NCBI RefSeq assembly: GCF_016808095.1
Contig: NC_068970.1
Span: 52,106,130-52,170,129 of the forward strand
Origin: Vigna angularis
Taxonomy: Eukaryota > Streptophyta > Magnoliopsida > Fabales > Fabaceae
Direction: 5' to 3'
Length of the DNA: 64,000 nt
Within the stretch, counting starts at the first letter, position 1, and each line of letters starts with the position of its first letter. The position numbers were made by a program, and so were the translations under genes. Shown here piece by piece: positions 37,480 to 47,932 of this stretch. The notes beneath the pieces are model-generated. The model saw only the letters and a program-made list of their open reading frames with translations. It ran no database searches and was not told the DNA's origin.

Positions 37480-39176
37480 ATATCCCAGCTTTTATAATAT
37501 TCCAATACTATGTTACATATTCAATAATATAAAGCAGTTAATTCAAAAAAATTATATAAAATGTTATTACAAGTATTAAGATAATACTTATAATAACAAA
37601 ACATAAAATATACACAATTCTGCACTATTATGACATATTACAGTAAATCAAATGTATAATAGCTTTTTATAAAAATAAATGAAAACACAACAAAATCCTT
37701 AGTCTATGCCTTAGTTTCATCTCTTCTACCACCTATAGAGACATTGCCATAAATTCATATATCAATATCAATAAGGTGATGATTGCAAAAGATAAAACAA
37801 ACACGTGCAAATAGACAAAGACAAAATAGTAAGGTAAAGTACCAAAGAACATTCATACATTAATATCTTAATAATTGTTTAAATCAAACAATATAAAAAT
37901 AAACATATTCACTCTAGAATTCAACCATTTGGATACATGTATTGATGTCAGACTCATGGGGGACCTGTCCCGTGTGTGGTGAAGCAACTCGTCCACAATC
38001 GACTATCACTCCATCAAACCACCACACATCAAGGTTAATTCGTCAAACATCTATGACCAATACATGACCATCAGACTAAGGACATCCTACTACTCTCTAC
38101 GACATAACCATTCATCTCTTCTTGAGATTGAGATTTATTAAGAGTGTCAAAATCATCTCAATCCCAAAGTCCCTTCTTCAATACATCACACTATATAACA
38201 ACAATAAGGAGTTCCCTATGGAATTCCTTCCACAACATATTTAATCCATACACCTATCCATATTTAACATCCATAAAACATCCAATAATTCCACACAAAT
38301 AAGTATTAAACTTATATAAATCACTCAACCGAACAAGGAAAAGAAAAGGAACCAACATAAGAACTTGAAATAGGGTGCCTGGGGATAAAATATCGGTGCC
38401 CAGCGAACAATTGTTCTCACCTAGTGAATTAAAGAGAAAAAAAACCATACTTATAGAGGAAAGCGGCGCTCAACACCCAAAAGCATCGCTCAACGCCTAG
38501 ATACTAGAGGCTCACTACCTTCGAAAACACTTAACTTACAAAAATATTACTTAGCGTCCAAAAACCAGTGACTCACTAAATTGAGCAACGCTTTTATACC
38601 AGTATCGCTCAACCCTATACCAAAATTGATTTGGTTGCACCTAAGACTCATCCAAATGACCAAATTGGTATCTGTGACACTAAAATTGATTCAAAAATAT
38701 GTTTATGACCAAAATTAATACCATTTTCCTCTTTTGATCAGGAATATGGTACACCAAATTAACCCAACACTCCAAAAAAAGACTCACATACCAGATGTTA
38801 CACATTTCAAACCAGATTTTGATGAACTCAACGGCTAAAAAAGTTTTAAATGTCCCAAAAATAGACCTCAAACATTAGGTTTCTCCCCAAATCAACGTCT
38901 TTAAAAATTCATCTGTCAAAACTCCAAATTTAGACCAAAAAACAAGCAAATTCTAAACCAATTTATCACCATCATTCTAACCTATTAACAAAACACAATT
39001 CAATAGCAAAATACCAACCCAAAAAAATATTTTTGTATCATGATCAAGTGATCCAAACCAGTTTTAATTCAACAAGCTATCTATAATCAAAATTCACCAT
39101 ACCAAACCATCAATTTGACATGTCATACAATACACTATCATATAATTCAACAAACCAAACCAAGATTCATTCTTAT
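37480..39176 (-). repeat. Worn chromovirus-type LTR, truncated
   Basis: The segment starts near GTAATATCCCAGC, comparable to the GTAACATCCC end of the other LTRs. It has a GTAAGGTAAAG landmark near 37831, then a stem-loop at 37973-38028 followed by AAGGTTAATT, as in the intact element. It is interrupted at 39177 by the copia-type element. The 5' half of the LTR is not clearly present beyond that insertion. It has diverged too far to assign a family. Confidence 0.5.
37973..38028 (-). other. Conserved LTR stem-loop (worn LTR)
   Basis: GTGTGGTG (37974-37981) pairs over eight bases with CACCACAC (38020-38027), plus a T-A pair outside. The arms differ from those of all other LTRs here, while the flanking AGGTTAAT is shared. 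Confidence 0.55.
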
Positions 39177-40146
39177 TATAGGTATCAGCGAGTCACGCGG
39201 TGGAGTAGTAAAAGCGATCAAAGAGTGTTAAGTGTGTAGCGGTCAATAAATAAGATAAAATAGTCCGTTTAAAAATCTTGATTTTCTTAGAGAACTTTTA
39301 TCAAACAGTTGGTATGCTAAAACTGCAGAGAGTGTAGGATTCAAGAAAATCAACATAGAAATTTTTATCCTACTTCGAATCAAAAGATTTTACGTCCAGT
39401 CGTTAATCACTACACTAAAAATATAGTTGTACAAATTACAAGATAATGAAATAATCAAAGAGTAGAAAACACATTCCTTCGACAAACGAACCGGAAGTAA
39501 ACTGCTTAGCCAACTTGAAGAAAACCGCTCTGACCTTAGATACACTAAACGCGAGCTTCTCTTATTCACAAGACTTGACAAGAACACAATATCACTTGAG
39601 AACTTCCTCAAACAAATTGTATTCTCAAATGGCATAGATGCCTTTTCACTCACAGAGAGCTTCCCTTAGACACACAACTCTAATACTCTCAAATGAAAAG
39701 TTATTTTCTAAGAATTGTGAAGACCTCTATTTATAAGCCTAGGGTCAAAAACTGAAAAGACAACTCCCAACTGCCAAATATAATTGATTATCATAAGTGA
39801 TAATCGATTATCATGATGAATAATCGATTATTTGCACGACTTGGGCAATACTGAATCAGACAGTGGTAATCAATTATTTTGTGCAATATTCGATTATTTG
39901 CACGAGCAACTCTTTTCCAAATAGGCTCATGATAATCAATTATTATACTAAATAATCAATTATCTGCACAAAGACTCTCTAAATAGGAAAACTTCTAAGT
40001 GTTCTTACATCAACAAAGTAATTCCTATACAATTAATTCTTCAAAATGCTTTTAAATAAATACAACAAAATTCTTCACATTCTTCATCTTGTAGCATCAT
40101 CAAAATCATAATATCTTCAAGACACCAATGCTCCTCATTGGTAACA
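39177..40146 (-). repeat. 3' LTR of gag-only element (left copy)
   Basis: 970 bp. On the - strand it begins TGTTACCAATGAG. Its other terminus has drifted: TATAGG where the partner has TGTTGG. It carries several copies of the palindrome-like ATAATCGATTAT. Confidence 0.87.
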
Positions 40147-41432
40147 ATCTCCCCCTTTTTGATGATGATAAAAAAATCTCTTGTTTAAAAGCATTTCTAA
40201 TTTCCTGCATAGATTTCAAACTTACAGACAGATAAACATGTTAGTAATAGTTGTACTAATTAGAAGTTTTTCTCCCCCTTTTTTATCACATAAGCAAAAA
40301 GAAAATAAATACTCCCCCTCAAATGTTTCTTCCCCTCAACAAAAGAATAGATGCAATTCAAATATTATAAAATTGTTGAGTACTAGATGTAATTCAAATA
40401 TTATAAGAAGAAAAGAGTAATTGATCTAGAGTAGAGATAAATAATAAGATATCAAACAAACTCATATATTTGTGCCTCAAATAAGTACCATTTATCACAA
40501 TATTATGACATAAGATGTTAATAAAAAACTTCTCCTCTTTTTATCATAAGCAGAAAAGATCATTAATAAAAATTCCCCTTCAAATTATTTTCCCCCTCAA
40601 TAAAAGAATAGATGCATTTCTTTCAAAACATAATAAAATTTAAATTTTCAAAACATGAAAGAGAAAAGTACATCATGAATTACAAAATGGAAATTCAACT
40701 CTAATAAAAAAATACAATTAAGACTTAGAAAGAAGGGGTTAGAGGATAATCTGGAGGTTGAAGATGTCAATAAAAAATCTCTCTCTCTTTTTTTATCATA
40801 TTCAAAAGATCATCTAATCTTGATGCTCTCCCTAAATTAATTAAATCAAAAAGAATTTAGGTCCTTTTAATTCATTACAAATTATTCCCCTAAAAGTAGT
40901 ATTCCCCTTAAAATCAAAAACAAATTGTCAAAAAAAATTAAAAAAAAGTTTTTTTTTTACGTTTTAATTTAAGATAATCGATTATTACATCAAACAATTG
41001 ATTATTTGCGAACGAAATTGTAAAATTCATATTTTGAGACCAAGATAATCGATTATTACCCTTGATAATTGATTATTTACGTTAATTTCCGAAAAATGTA
41101 AATTTAGGCCAAATTTTCAACCTAAGATTCATCTAGCATTCATAAATTATTTAAAAACTCTTATAAATTACCAAAATACCATAGAGCTTTCTTTTTCTTT
41201 TGAAAATTTAACCTGCAAAACAAAACAATAGAGTTTTGGTCTCCATAACCTCATTTGGGTCCTTTGAGGTTAGAGGCAAATTACTTTATAACAGGAATCC
41301 AAGCATATTTTCCATTTGGAACATCAAAATGTTTAATTCTACATTTGTTAGAAGTGTGCCTCTTTTTCATACAGTAAAAACATGTGACAAAATTTGGGTT
41401 TCTATAACACAGTTCCTTTTTCAACCCATACC
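40147..41432. other. Non-coding interior of gag-only element
   Basis: There is no pol sequence. The motif TCTCCCCCTTTTTTATCA recurs in degenerate form at about 40147, 40271, 40532 and 40780. A block with CCCCTCAACAAAAGAATAG recurs at about 40335 and 40592. These look like duplicated polypurine-tract regions. Two ATAATCGATTAT motifs lie at about 40974 and 41043. Confidence 0.6.
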
Positions 41433-42551
41433 CTACATTCTAAATTGATTCTTTTTTTTATGTACACTTTTGTTTTTATAAACCTTTTTAACAAATATAG
41501 GTGTTTCAACATTATTATTTGTGGTTGCCACTTCAAGAAGATTTTCTAGAATATCAATATCAAGCATGTGACTCTTACATGAAAGGCATTCAACAAGATG
41601 TTCAACATTTGAAGACTCTTTCATTTCTAAATTGCAGATTTTATTCCTTAAAATAACTTCTTCATCCAATGCCTTCTCATATTTAATTTTCAAATCCTTA
41701 AACTCATTTTTCAAAGTTTTATGAGCAGCATTCAATTTCTCAGATTCATCAAGTAATTCAAGAAAATCTTTTTGTACATCAAATTCACTAGTATTAAGGC
41801 TAGAGAAACTTACTTGGCTTGCAGTGTCATCAATATTAGTATTCAAACACAAGTTTGCTTCTTCACTAGAAACACTTGAACTAGTTGAGCTTGAGTCATT
41901 ATCATCCCAAGCTATATAGGCCTTCTTCTTCTCGTGAAATTTCTCTTCTTTTGTTTCTTGATTTTTCTTGTTGTTTGGACAATCGACTTTCACATGCCCT
42001 CTTTCACCACATCTATAGCATTTGTATCTTGTTGAGGAGCCTTGATTGTCATTCTTTTTCTTCAAGAGTTGGCTTCTACATGATTCATTGTTGGCCATTG
42101 AGCATAGATTTTCTTGGTCATTTGAATCGTTTGTGCTTGAGGAGTTTGATGTAGAGCTTCAATTATACAACGTCAACTTAACCACATCTGTGACTTTATC
42201 ATGAGTAACTCTTAAAAATTCCCAAATTTCTTGAGCACTTTCATAAACAAAAACTTTGAAGAAATCATCAAGGGTTAGTGCATATAAAATTATATTCCTA
42301 GCCCTAACATCATATTGTGTCATTCTGTTTTCATCCAAAGTCCACTGTAAATAAGGTTTTTCTACCTACATATCATTTACAAAAATGGTAGGAACAATGG
42401 GTCCATTCAAAACAGCTTCCCAAATACCCATGTCAATAAACTCCAAAAATATTTGCATTCTTATTTTCCAAAATGCAAAGTTTTCCCCTGTAAACAAAGG
42501 AGATATATCAATTGAAGCACCCTCAACATACATTTTGTTATGATCGCCCAT
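41433..42551 (-). pseudogene. copia gag with two nonsense codons
   Basis: One frame runs from the ATG at 42551 (MGDHNKMYVEG) to the stop at 41433, broken by TAG at 42366-42368 and TGA at 42159-42161. The N-terminal part has the copia gag signature PLFTGENFAFWKIRMQIFLE. After the first stop the frame continues with ARNIILYALTLDDFF and ESAQEIWEFL, typical of this gag family. The CCHC knuckle (CYRCGERGHVKVDC) and a basic, then Ser/Asp-rich tail (KKAYIAWDDNDSSS) follow. The usual central segment between the helical core and the knuckle is missing, so it has an internal deletion as well as the two stops. The longer open frame reaching into the LTR is not the likely start. Confidence 0.85.
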
Positions 42552-42582
42552 TTTCGAAAAATTTGAAAAACTATCAAAGCAA

Positions 42583-42594
42583 GCTCTGATACCA
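42583..42594 (-). other. Primer-binding site of gag-only element
   Basis: TGGTATCAGAGC on the - strand, next to the LTR that begins at 42597. It matches the initiator tRNA-Met type site. Confidence 0.92.
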
Positions 42595-43382
42595 ATTGTT
42601 GGTACCAGCGAGTCGCGCAACGGATTAGTAAAAGTGATCAAAGAGCGTTAAGCGTGTAGCGGTCAATAAACAAGATAAAATAGTCTGTTTAAAAATCTTG
42701 ATTTTCTTAGAGAACTTTTATCAAACAGTTGGTATGCTAAAAGTGAAGAGAGTGTAGGGTTCAAGAAAATCAACACAAAATTTTTTAACCTTCTTTGAAT
42801 CAAAAGATTCTACGTCTAGTCGTTAATCACTATGAATAATGATTAACCTTCTTCACTGAAAATATAGTTGTACAGAATATAAGATAATGAAATAATCAAA
42901 GAGTAGAAAACATCTTCCTTCGACAAACGAACCATAAGTAAACCACTCAGTCAACTTGAATAGAACCGCTCCAACCATAGACACACTAAACGCGAGTTTC
43001 TCCTATTCACAAGACTTGAAAAGAGCACACTATCACTTGAGAAATTCCTAGACAAATTGTATTCTCAAATGGTATAGATTCCTTTTCACTCATAGAGAGC
43101 TTCCCTTAGGCACACAACTCTAATACTCTCAAATGAAAAGTTATTTTCTAAGAGCTGTGAAGACCTCTATTTATAAGCCTAGGGTTAGAAACTGAAAAAA
43201 CAACTCCCAACTGCCAAATATAATTGATTATCATAAGTGATAATCGATTATTTGTGTCCGTTATGGGGTTTACAAAAGGTGATAATCGATTATCCTGAGG
43301 AATAATCGATTATTTGCGCGACCAAGGCAATACTGAATCAGATAGTGATAATCGATTATCTTCGACAATAACTAATTATTTG

Positions 43383-46300
43383 TGTAACACCCCGATTTAG
43401 GCGTTACAATTTATTTTCCACACAATACATATGTAATTTTTTTCTTTAACAAATTTCAACACCCATAAAATATTAAGTTCTTTATTACAGCACAAGTCTT
43501 CTGAAAATAAAAGTCCACACAGTTCATAAACTTCTGAAATTTAAAATTTCACACAGTTCGGAAATTCAAACATAGATCTATTTTAGAAATTCCCCATGTC
43601 TCGTTTTCCCCGCAGATCTCTCATCTTCTAAGCATTTTCAGAACCATCTGCTAATTCATCTGAAATAGTTTCTGATCCCGTATAATATCACACATTATAC
43701 GATCATTGCATTCACATACACAAACACAAACAATAGGGTGAGCTAACCGATTCAAGAAATATACATCATCCACAATCTTACTAACATCACAAGTGTGGCA
43801 ATCAGTCAAATACATGCATCTCAAACATACTCAAAAACCAACTATTACACTGATACTTTATAATATTTCTCCAGTCAAAATCATCAGTCGATTCACTAGA
43901 GTCAATACAACATATTATTAATCTGCCTACTTACCAAAGCACAACAGTCAACAATCCTTCTGTCTACTTACCAAAGTAGTATAACCATGATATACTGATT
44001 ACTTACCAAAGTAATCTAACAAGGTGATTTTTATTATCTACTTACCAAAGTAATACAACAAGGTGATATTGTCTACTTACCAAAGTAGCACAATAAGGTG
44101 ATATCGTCTACTTACCAAAGTAGCACAATATGGTAATATTTTCTACTTACCAAAGTAGTACAATGAGGTGATATTGTCTACTTAACAAAGTAGCACAATA
44201 AGGTGATATTGTCTACTTACCAAAGTAGCACAACAACGTAATATTCAGCCTACTTACCAAAGTAGTACGGTTTATATTAAATTCACCTCTCATTTTCCCA
44301 CCTACTTACCAAAGTAGTGTCCGGCTTCAAACATCTTCCCCTCTCGACTTACCAAAGTCGTAGGAAAATAAATAAAAATTCAGATTTACAATTATGGCAA
44401 TAATGCCTATACTACCCATCCAAATTTACCATCAATTTATTTACAATTCATGATTTAACTCAAATAATTATTACAACTCAGAATGTTCAATATAATTAAA
44501 TTTTATAATACAGAATGTATTATATTACTCATCCTCCAATCTCCAAAATACAACTACACATACAATTTAAGGATATAATTATCTAAGTTTTTACTCAATG
44601 CAAATAAATTTACTATTTTCGTGAAAAGATTTTTTCTTCACTCATATCATTAATTACAGATCTGAACCAATCAAACTAATAATCAGCATGTTTAACTCAT
44701 ATGGTAAAATTTTCAGTCCAATCCAACAGTTAATGAGGCGGAAATCATAATTTTTGTATAAATGATCCAAAAACATAAATTAAGCAATATTGAGATCCCT
44801 GAGAAGATACGAAATTAATATCTCTAAATCTGTAACTCCGATCTAAAATCCGAACGGTCGAAGTATGCCACTATCTTTTAGGAACAACATACTAAACGTT
44901 AAGATTAATCTAACGGTTATCTAAGTAGATATGGAGATTTTACCGATGTAACTCAGAGACAGAAATTTAATTGGTTCTCGGTTAAACTCAAAATGCGGAA
45001 TGAATTCCTCTAAGCACAGACATCTAATTCCAAATCTGAACGGTCAAGATCACTTAATATGTCTTATGAACTACATACTAAAGTTTGGGCTCAATCTAAC
45101 GGTAGATGAAATATATACGAAATTTGTACCATGATAGCTTAAGAACAGCAATACAGTGTTCATCCGATTGTTTCACACTTTCGAAATTTCTTTCTTTAAA
45201 CATAGACCTTCAATTACAAATCCGATCGGTCAAATTGTATTAATATGTCCTAAGAATCATATATCAAATTTTGAGGTTGATCTAACGGTTAAATAGGTCA
45301 AAATCTATATTTTTAACGAGACAACTTAGTAACAGAACTACAGGGTAACTAATTTACTCAAACTTGCAGTATTTATTTCTCCAAGTACAGACTTCTATTT
45401 TCAAATCCGAACGGTCAAAGTTTAGTAATAGGTCTTAGGATTCACATACTAAAATTTTAGCTAAATCCAACGGTGAAAACAATTAATAGAAATTTTTCAC
45501 CACAGTAACTCAAAAATAAGAAATTATAATCATGAGAACCAAATTTTACACAAGTCAATATATAACTACCATTACCAAATTTTAACACATTCATACTCAT
45601 ATTCATGATCATAATCAAGAAAGGATTAGCTATCCTACCTCTTCTCCTTGCAAGAAATTCTTCACTCTTGATACTCCTAGACCACCACCTTAAACTCTTC
45701 TTCAAAGAGAGCAACTCCTCTCCTCCTTGCTAGACCAAGTCAGTCTCCACACTTAGGACACTTAGGATTTTCGTTCACCTCCCAACAAGGACCTCTCGAC
45801 TCTCCCCCAAAACTCCAAATCTGATTTGGAATTAAAAGAAGATGCCTTAGACAACTAAGGACCCATGCACTTGGTACTTAGCAATAATAAACAACTAATG
45901 AACCATCCTAAACCATTTTTTTTTCAGCCCTAAAACATGGTAGGAAAGTCTCCAAAGGGTCCCAAAATGTTCTCCTAGTGCAGAACACAACCTATCCACT
46001 CCAAAAAAATCGCAACTTGTAAAAATGTACCTAAAATTAAGGTTGGACGCTAGCCCCTGGACAGCAACACTGTCACGTTTTCCCCAGCTCAGTTAGACCC
46101 CTTCCCGAAGTCCAAAATATGCGTATGAGTCGTCAAATTGAAGCTATTTGAGTCTAGTTTCCAATAAAACAAGAATCAACTCAATTGAAGTTCGGTAGAG
46201 AGAGTAATAAGCAAAACAGTCATCATAGGTCAAAACTGAACATACCTGAGCGTGATTAACGTTTCCGAGTTTTAATAATTTTACTGCAGCTAGCCCGGTA

Positions 46301-46501
46301 GTCCAAAAATTTATATTTATATGTCCAATTAAAGATATTTGAGTCTAGTTTCCAATAAAACAAGAATCAACTCAATTGATATTTTCTACAAAAAGTTATA
46401 ATTAAAATAGTAAACCATGTCAAACCTGACAGCATTCCATTTTACATTATAACTTGAACTTTTTACAACTTGGTAAATTCTTGAGGTTCTAGGGTCTTAC
46501 A
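43383..46501 (-). mobile_element. Solo LTR of a third chromovirus-type family
   Basis: The LTR is 3119 bp. On the - strand it starts TGTAAGACCC and ends GGGGTGTTACA. A perfect 5-bp TSD ATTTG lies on both sides (43378-43382 and 46502-46506). There is no interior and no second LTR, so it is a solo LTR. It inserted into the LTR of the gag-only element after that element had integrated. Its mid-region holds a hairpin array (43964-44360). A second, looser repetition (about 44810-45480) contains the recurring phrase TCCGAACGGTCAA followed by AATCTAACGGT, roughly every 190 bp. Confidence 0.93.
43964..44360 (-). repeat. Array of about eleven short hairpins, ~35-bp period
   Basis: The core is CTACTT-ACCA-AAGTAG, a 6-bp stem with a 4-nt loop. 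It starts at 43964, 44038 (one basal mismatch), 44073, 44108, 44143, 44178 (loop AACA), 44213, 44250 and 44302. Two further members have changed arms that still pair: GATTACTT/AAGTAATC at 43997-44016 and CGACTT/AAGTCG at 44345-44360. A broken member lies at about 43927. Spacing in the central block is exactly 35 bp. This sits at the LTR position where related families have a single stem-loop. Confidence 0.85.
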
Positions 46502-46949
46502 ATTTGCGCAAGAAACTCTTTTCCAAATAGGCTCATGATAATCGATTATTATACCAAATAATCGATTATCTACGCAAAGACTCTCTAAATAGGAAAACTT
46601 CTAAGTGTTCTTACATCAACAAAGTAATTCCTATACAATTAATTCCTAAAAATGCTTTTAAATAAATACAACAAAAAACTTCACATTCTTCATCTTGTAG
46701 CATCATCAAAACCATAATATCTTCAAGACAACAATGTTCTTCATTGGTAACACTTACGCTGCGTTCGGTTGGGATGATTTACTGTAGACGTGAATTTGTA
46801 AGGATGGATTTGCATGGTAAATGGTGTTCGGTTGATGTGATTTGCGACGACGGATTTGCGTGTAAAAGGAGTGATTTGCGAGGATTGTTGCTTTTTTAGG
46901 CTCTCCCAATTTTTCAAAGATTTGCGATGATTTAGGATGAAAAGTCGTA

Positions 46950-47420
46950 TATGTCCTGTGGTTTTTGTATAATTACGCTAGTGGAAGAAGGTTGGTCTCC
47001 TAGTTTCTCGCGTGAGACGAAGAAACCCAACGCTGGGTTGGATGCACGATCTGGAGCAAAGACGAAGGAGAAAAGTGGTTCCCCTGCAAGCAGTCCAAAA
47101 CGGAAAGAGAAAAAAGAAGGGTATCTCCCTTTCGGCCTCGCGACCTCCCTGAAACGGAGAAGAAGAGAAAATGCTCCCCGACGACGCGACCAAAAGACCC
47201 CAACGCTGGGTTTGTCCATGAAGAAAAAGAGATTGTGCGAACCAAAGAGAAAGGGAAAGAATTTCCCCGTGCGCGCTGCAAGACTCCCATTGTTGGAGTT
47301 CTTAGTTGGAGAAGAAGAAAGGTGCTACCCTAGCTACCTTTTCACGTGAGACAAATAGAAAGGGAATGAAGCTTCCCTGCTCTGCGAGCTTCACCAGACA
47401 GCCTAAAGTTGGGCTTGCGA
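46950..47420. other. GC-rich block of unknown origin
   Basis: This stretch is much richer in G and C than its surroundings and open in several frames on both strands. It contains degenerate duplicated phrases (CCCAACGCTGGGTT near 47026 and CCCCAACGCTGGGTTTG near 47197, with CTTCCCCTGC-like phrases between). No protein family is recognised in any frame. It may be captured or low-copy repeat sequence. Confidence 0.45.
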
Positions 47421-47932
47421 GAGGAGAAGGGGCCAAACAAAAATTGGAAAAAAGATTAGCTTAGGAGAAAGCCCCAAACACACCTTTTTCTTTTCTTTGA
47501 GTTAAACAAAAACTCAGAAACTTTATGCTTTAACACCACAGGCGCTATGGCGTTGTTAGGTTTCTCTCTTTTGGCGCTTTTGAATGCCAAGAGACACCAC
47601 ATGCTTTATTCTTAGCTGCTGGATCACACTCACACGTCTGTCCTATTCTCATTGGCCCACATCATTAATATATATAATTTTTTTTTTAAACTACTATAAT
47701 ATTTTGTTTTTAAATTAGATATACATTTAATTTATAGTGATATATTTTTTTAAAAATTTGCTATATTATATTTATTTGAGATTATTGAATTGACAAAATA
47801 CTTATGAATTATAAAAAGAACTTCTAATATTTTATAAATACATTGAAAGGATACTTTACTGAAGCAACATCATCATAAACTATTACAAATATATTCGTAT
47901 GTTTAAATATTGTCAATTTTTTTTAGGTTATG

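Larger units (their letters stand above)
39177..46752 (-). mobile_element. Gag-only copia-type retrotransposon, nested
   Basis: Direct LTRs at 39177-40146 and 42597-46752 flank a 2.45-kb interior on the - strand. A tRNA-iMet primer site lies at 42583-42594, and a purine tract (AAAAAGGGGGAGAT on the - strand) lies at 40147-40160. The flanking sites CTTAT (39172-39176) and CTTAC (46753-46757) are a 4/5 TSD. The interior holds only a gag frame and no pol, so it is non-autonomous. The right LTR is split by a solo LTR of another family. Without that insertion the element is about 4.45 kb. Confidence 0.87.
42597..46752 (-). repeat. 5' LTR of gag-only element, split by a solo LTR
   Basis: LTR sequence lies at 42597-43382 and continues at 46507-46752, about 1032 bp once the insertion and one TSD copy are removed. 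It matches 39177-40146 with two extra blocks of roughly 22 and 38 bp. The two halves join at ATTTG, which is duplicated around the insertion. Confidence 0.87.

Noticed and set aside
43964..44360. Regularly spaced repeats resembling a CRISPR array
   Set aside because: The host is a plant, the 'spacers' are similar to one another, and the array lies inside a solo LTR with a TSD. It is a tandem hairpin array.
46932..47349. Overlapping frames of 71-132 residues on both strands
   Set aside because: They arise from a GC-rich repetitive block with few stops. No frame shows a protein motif.
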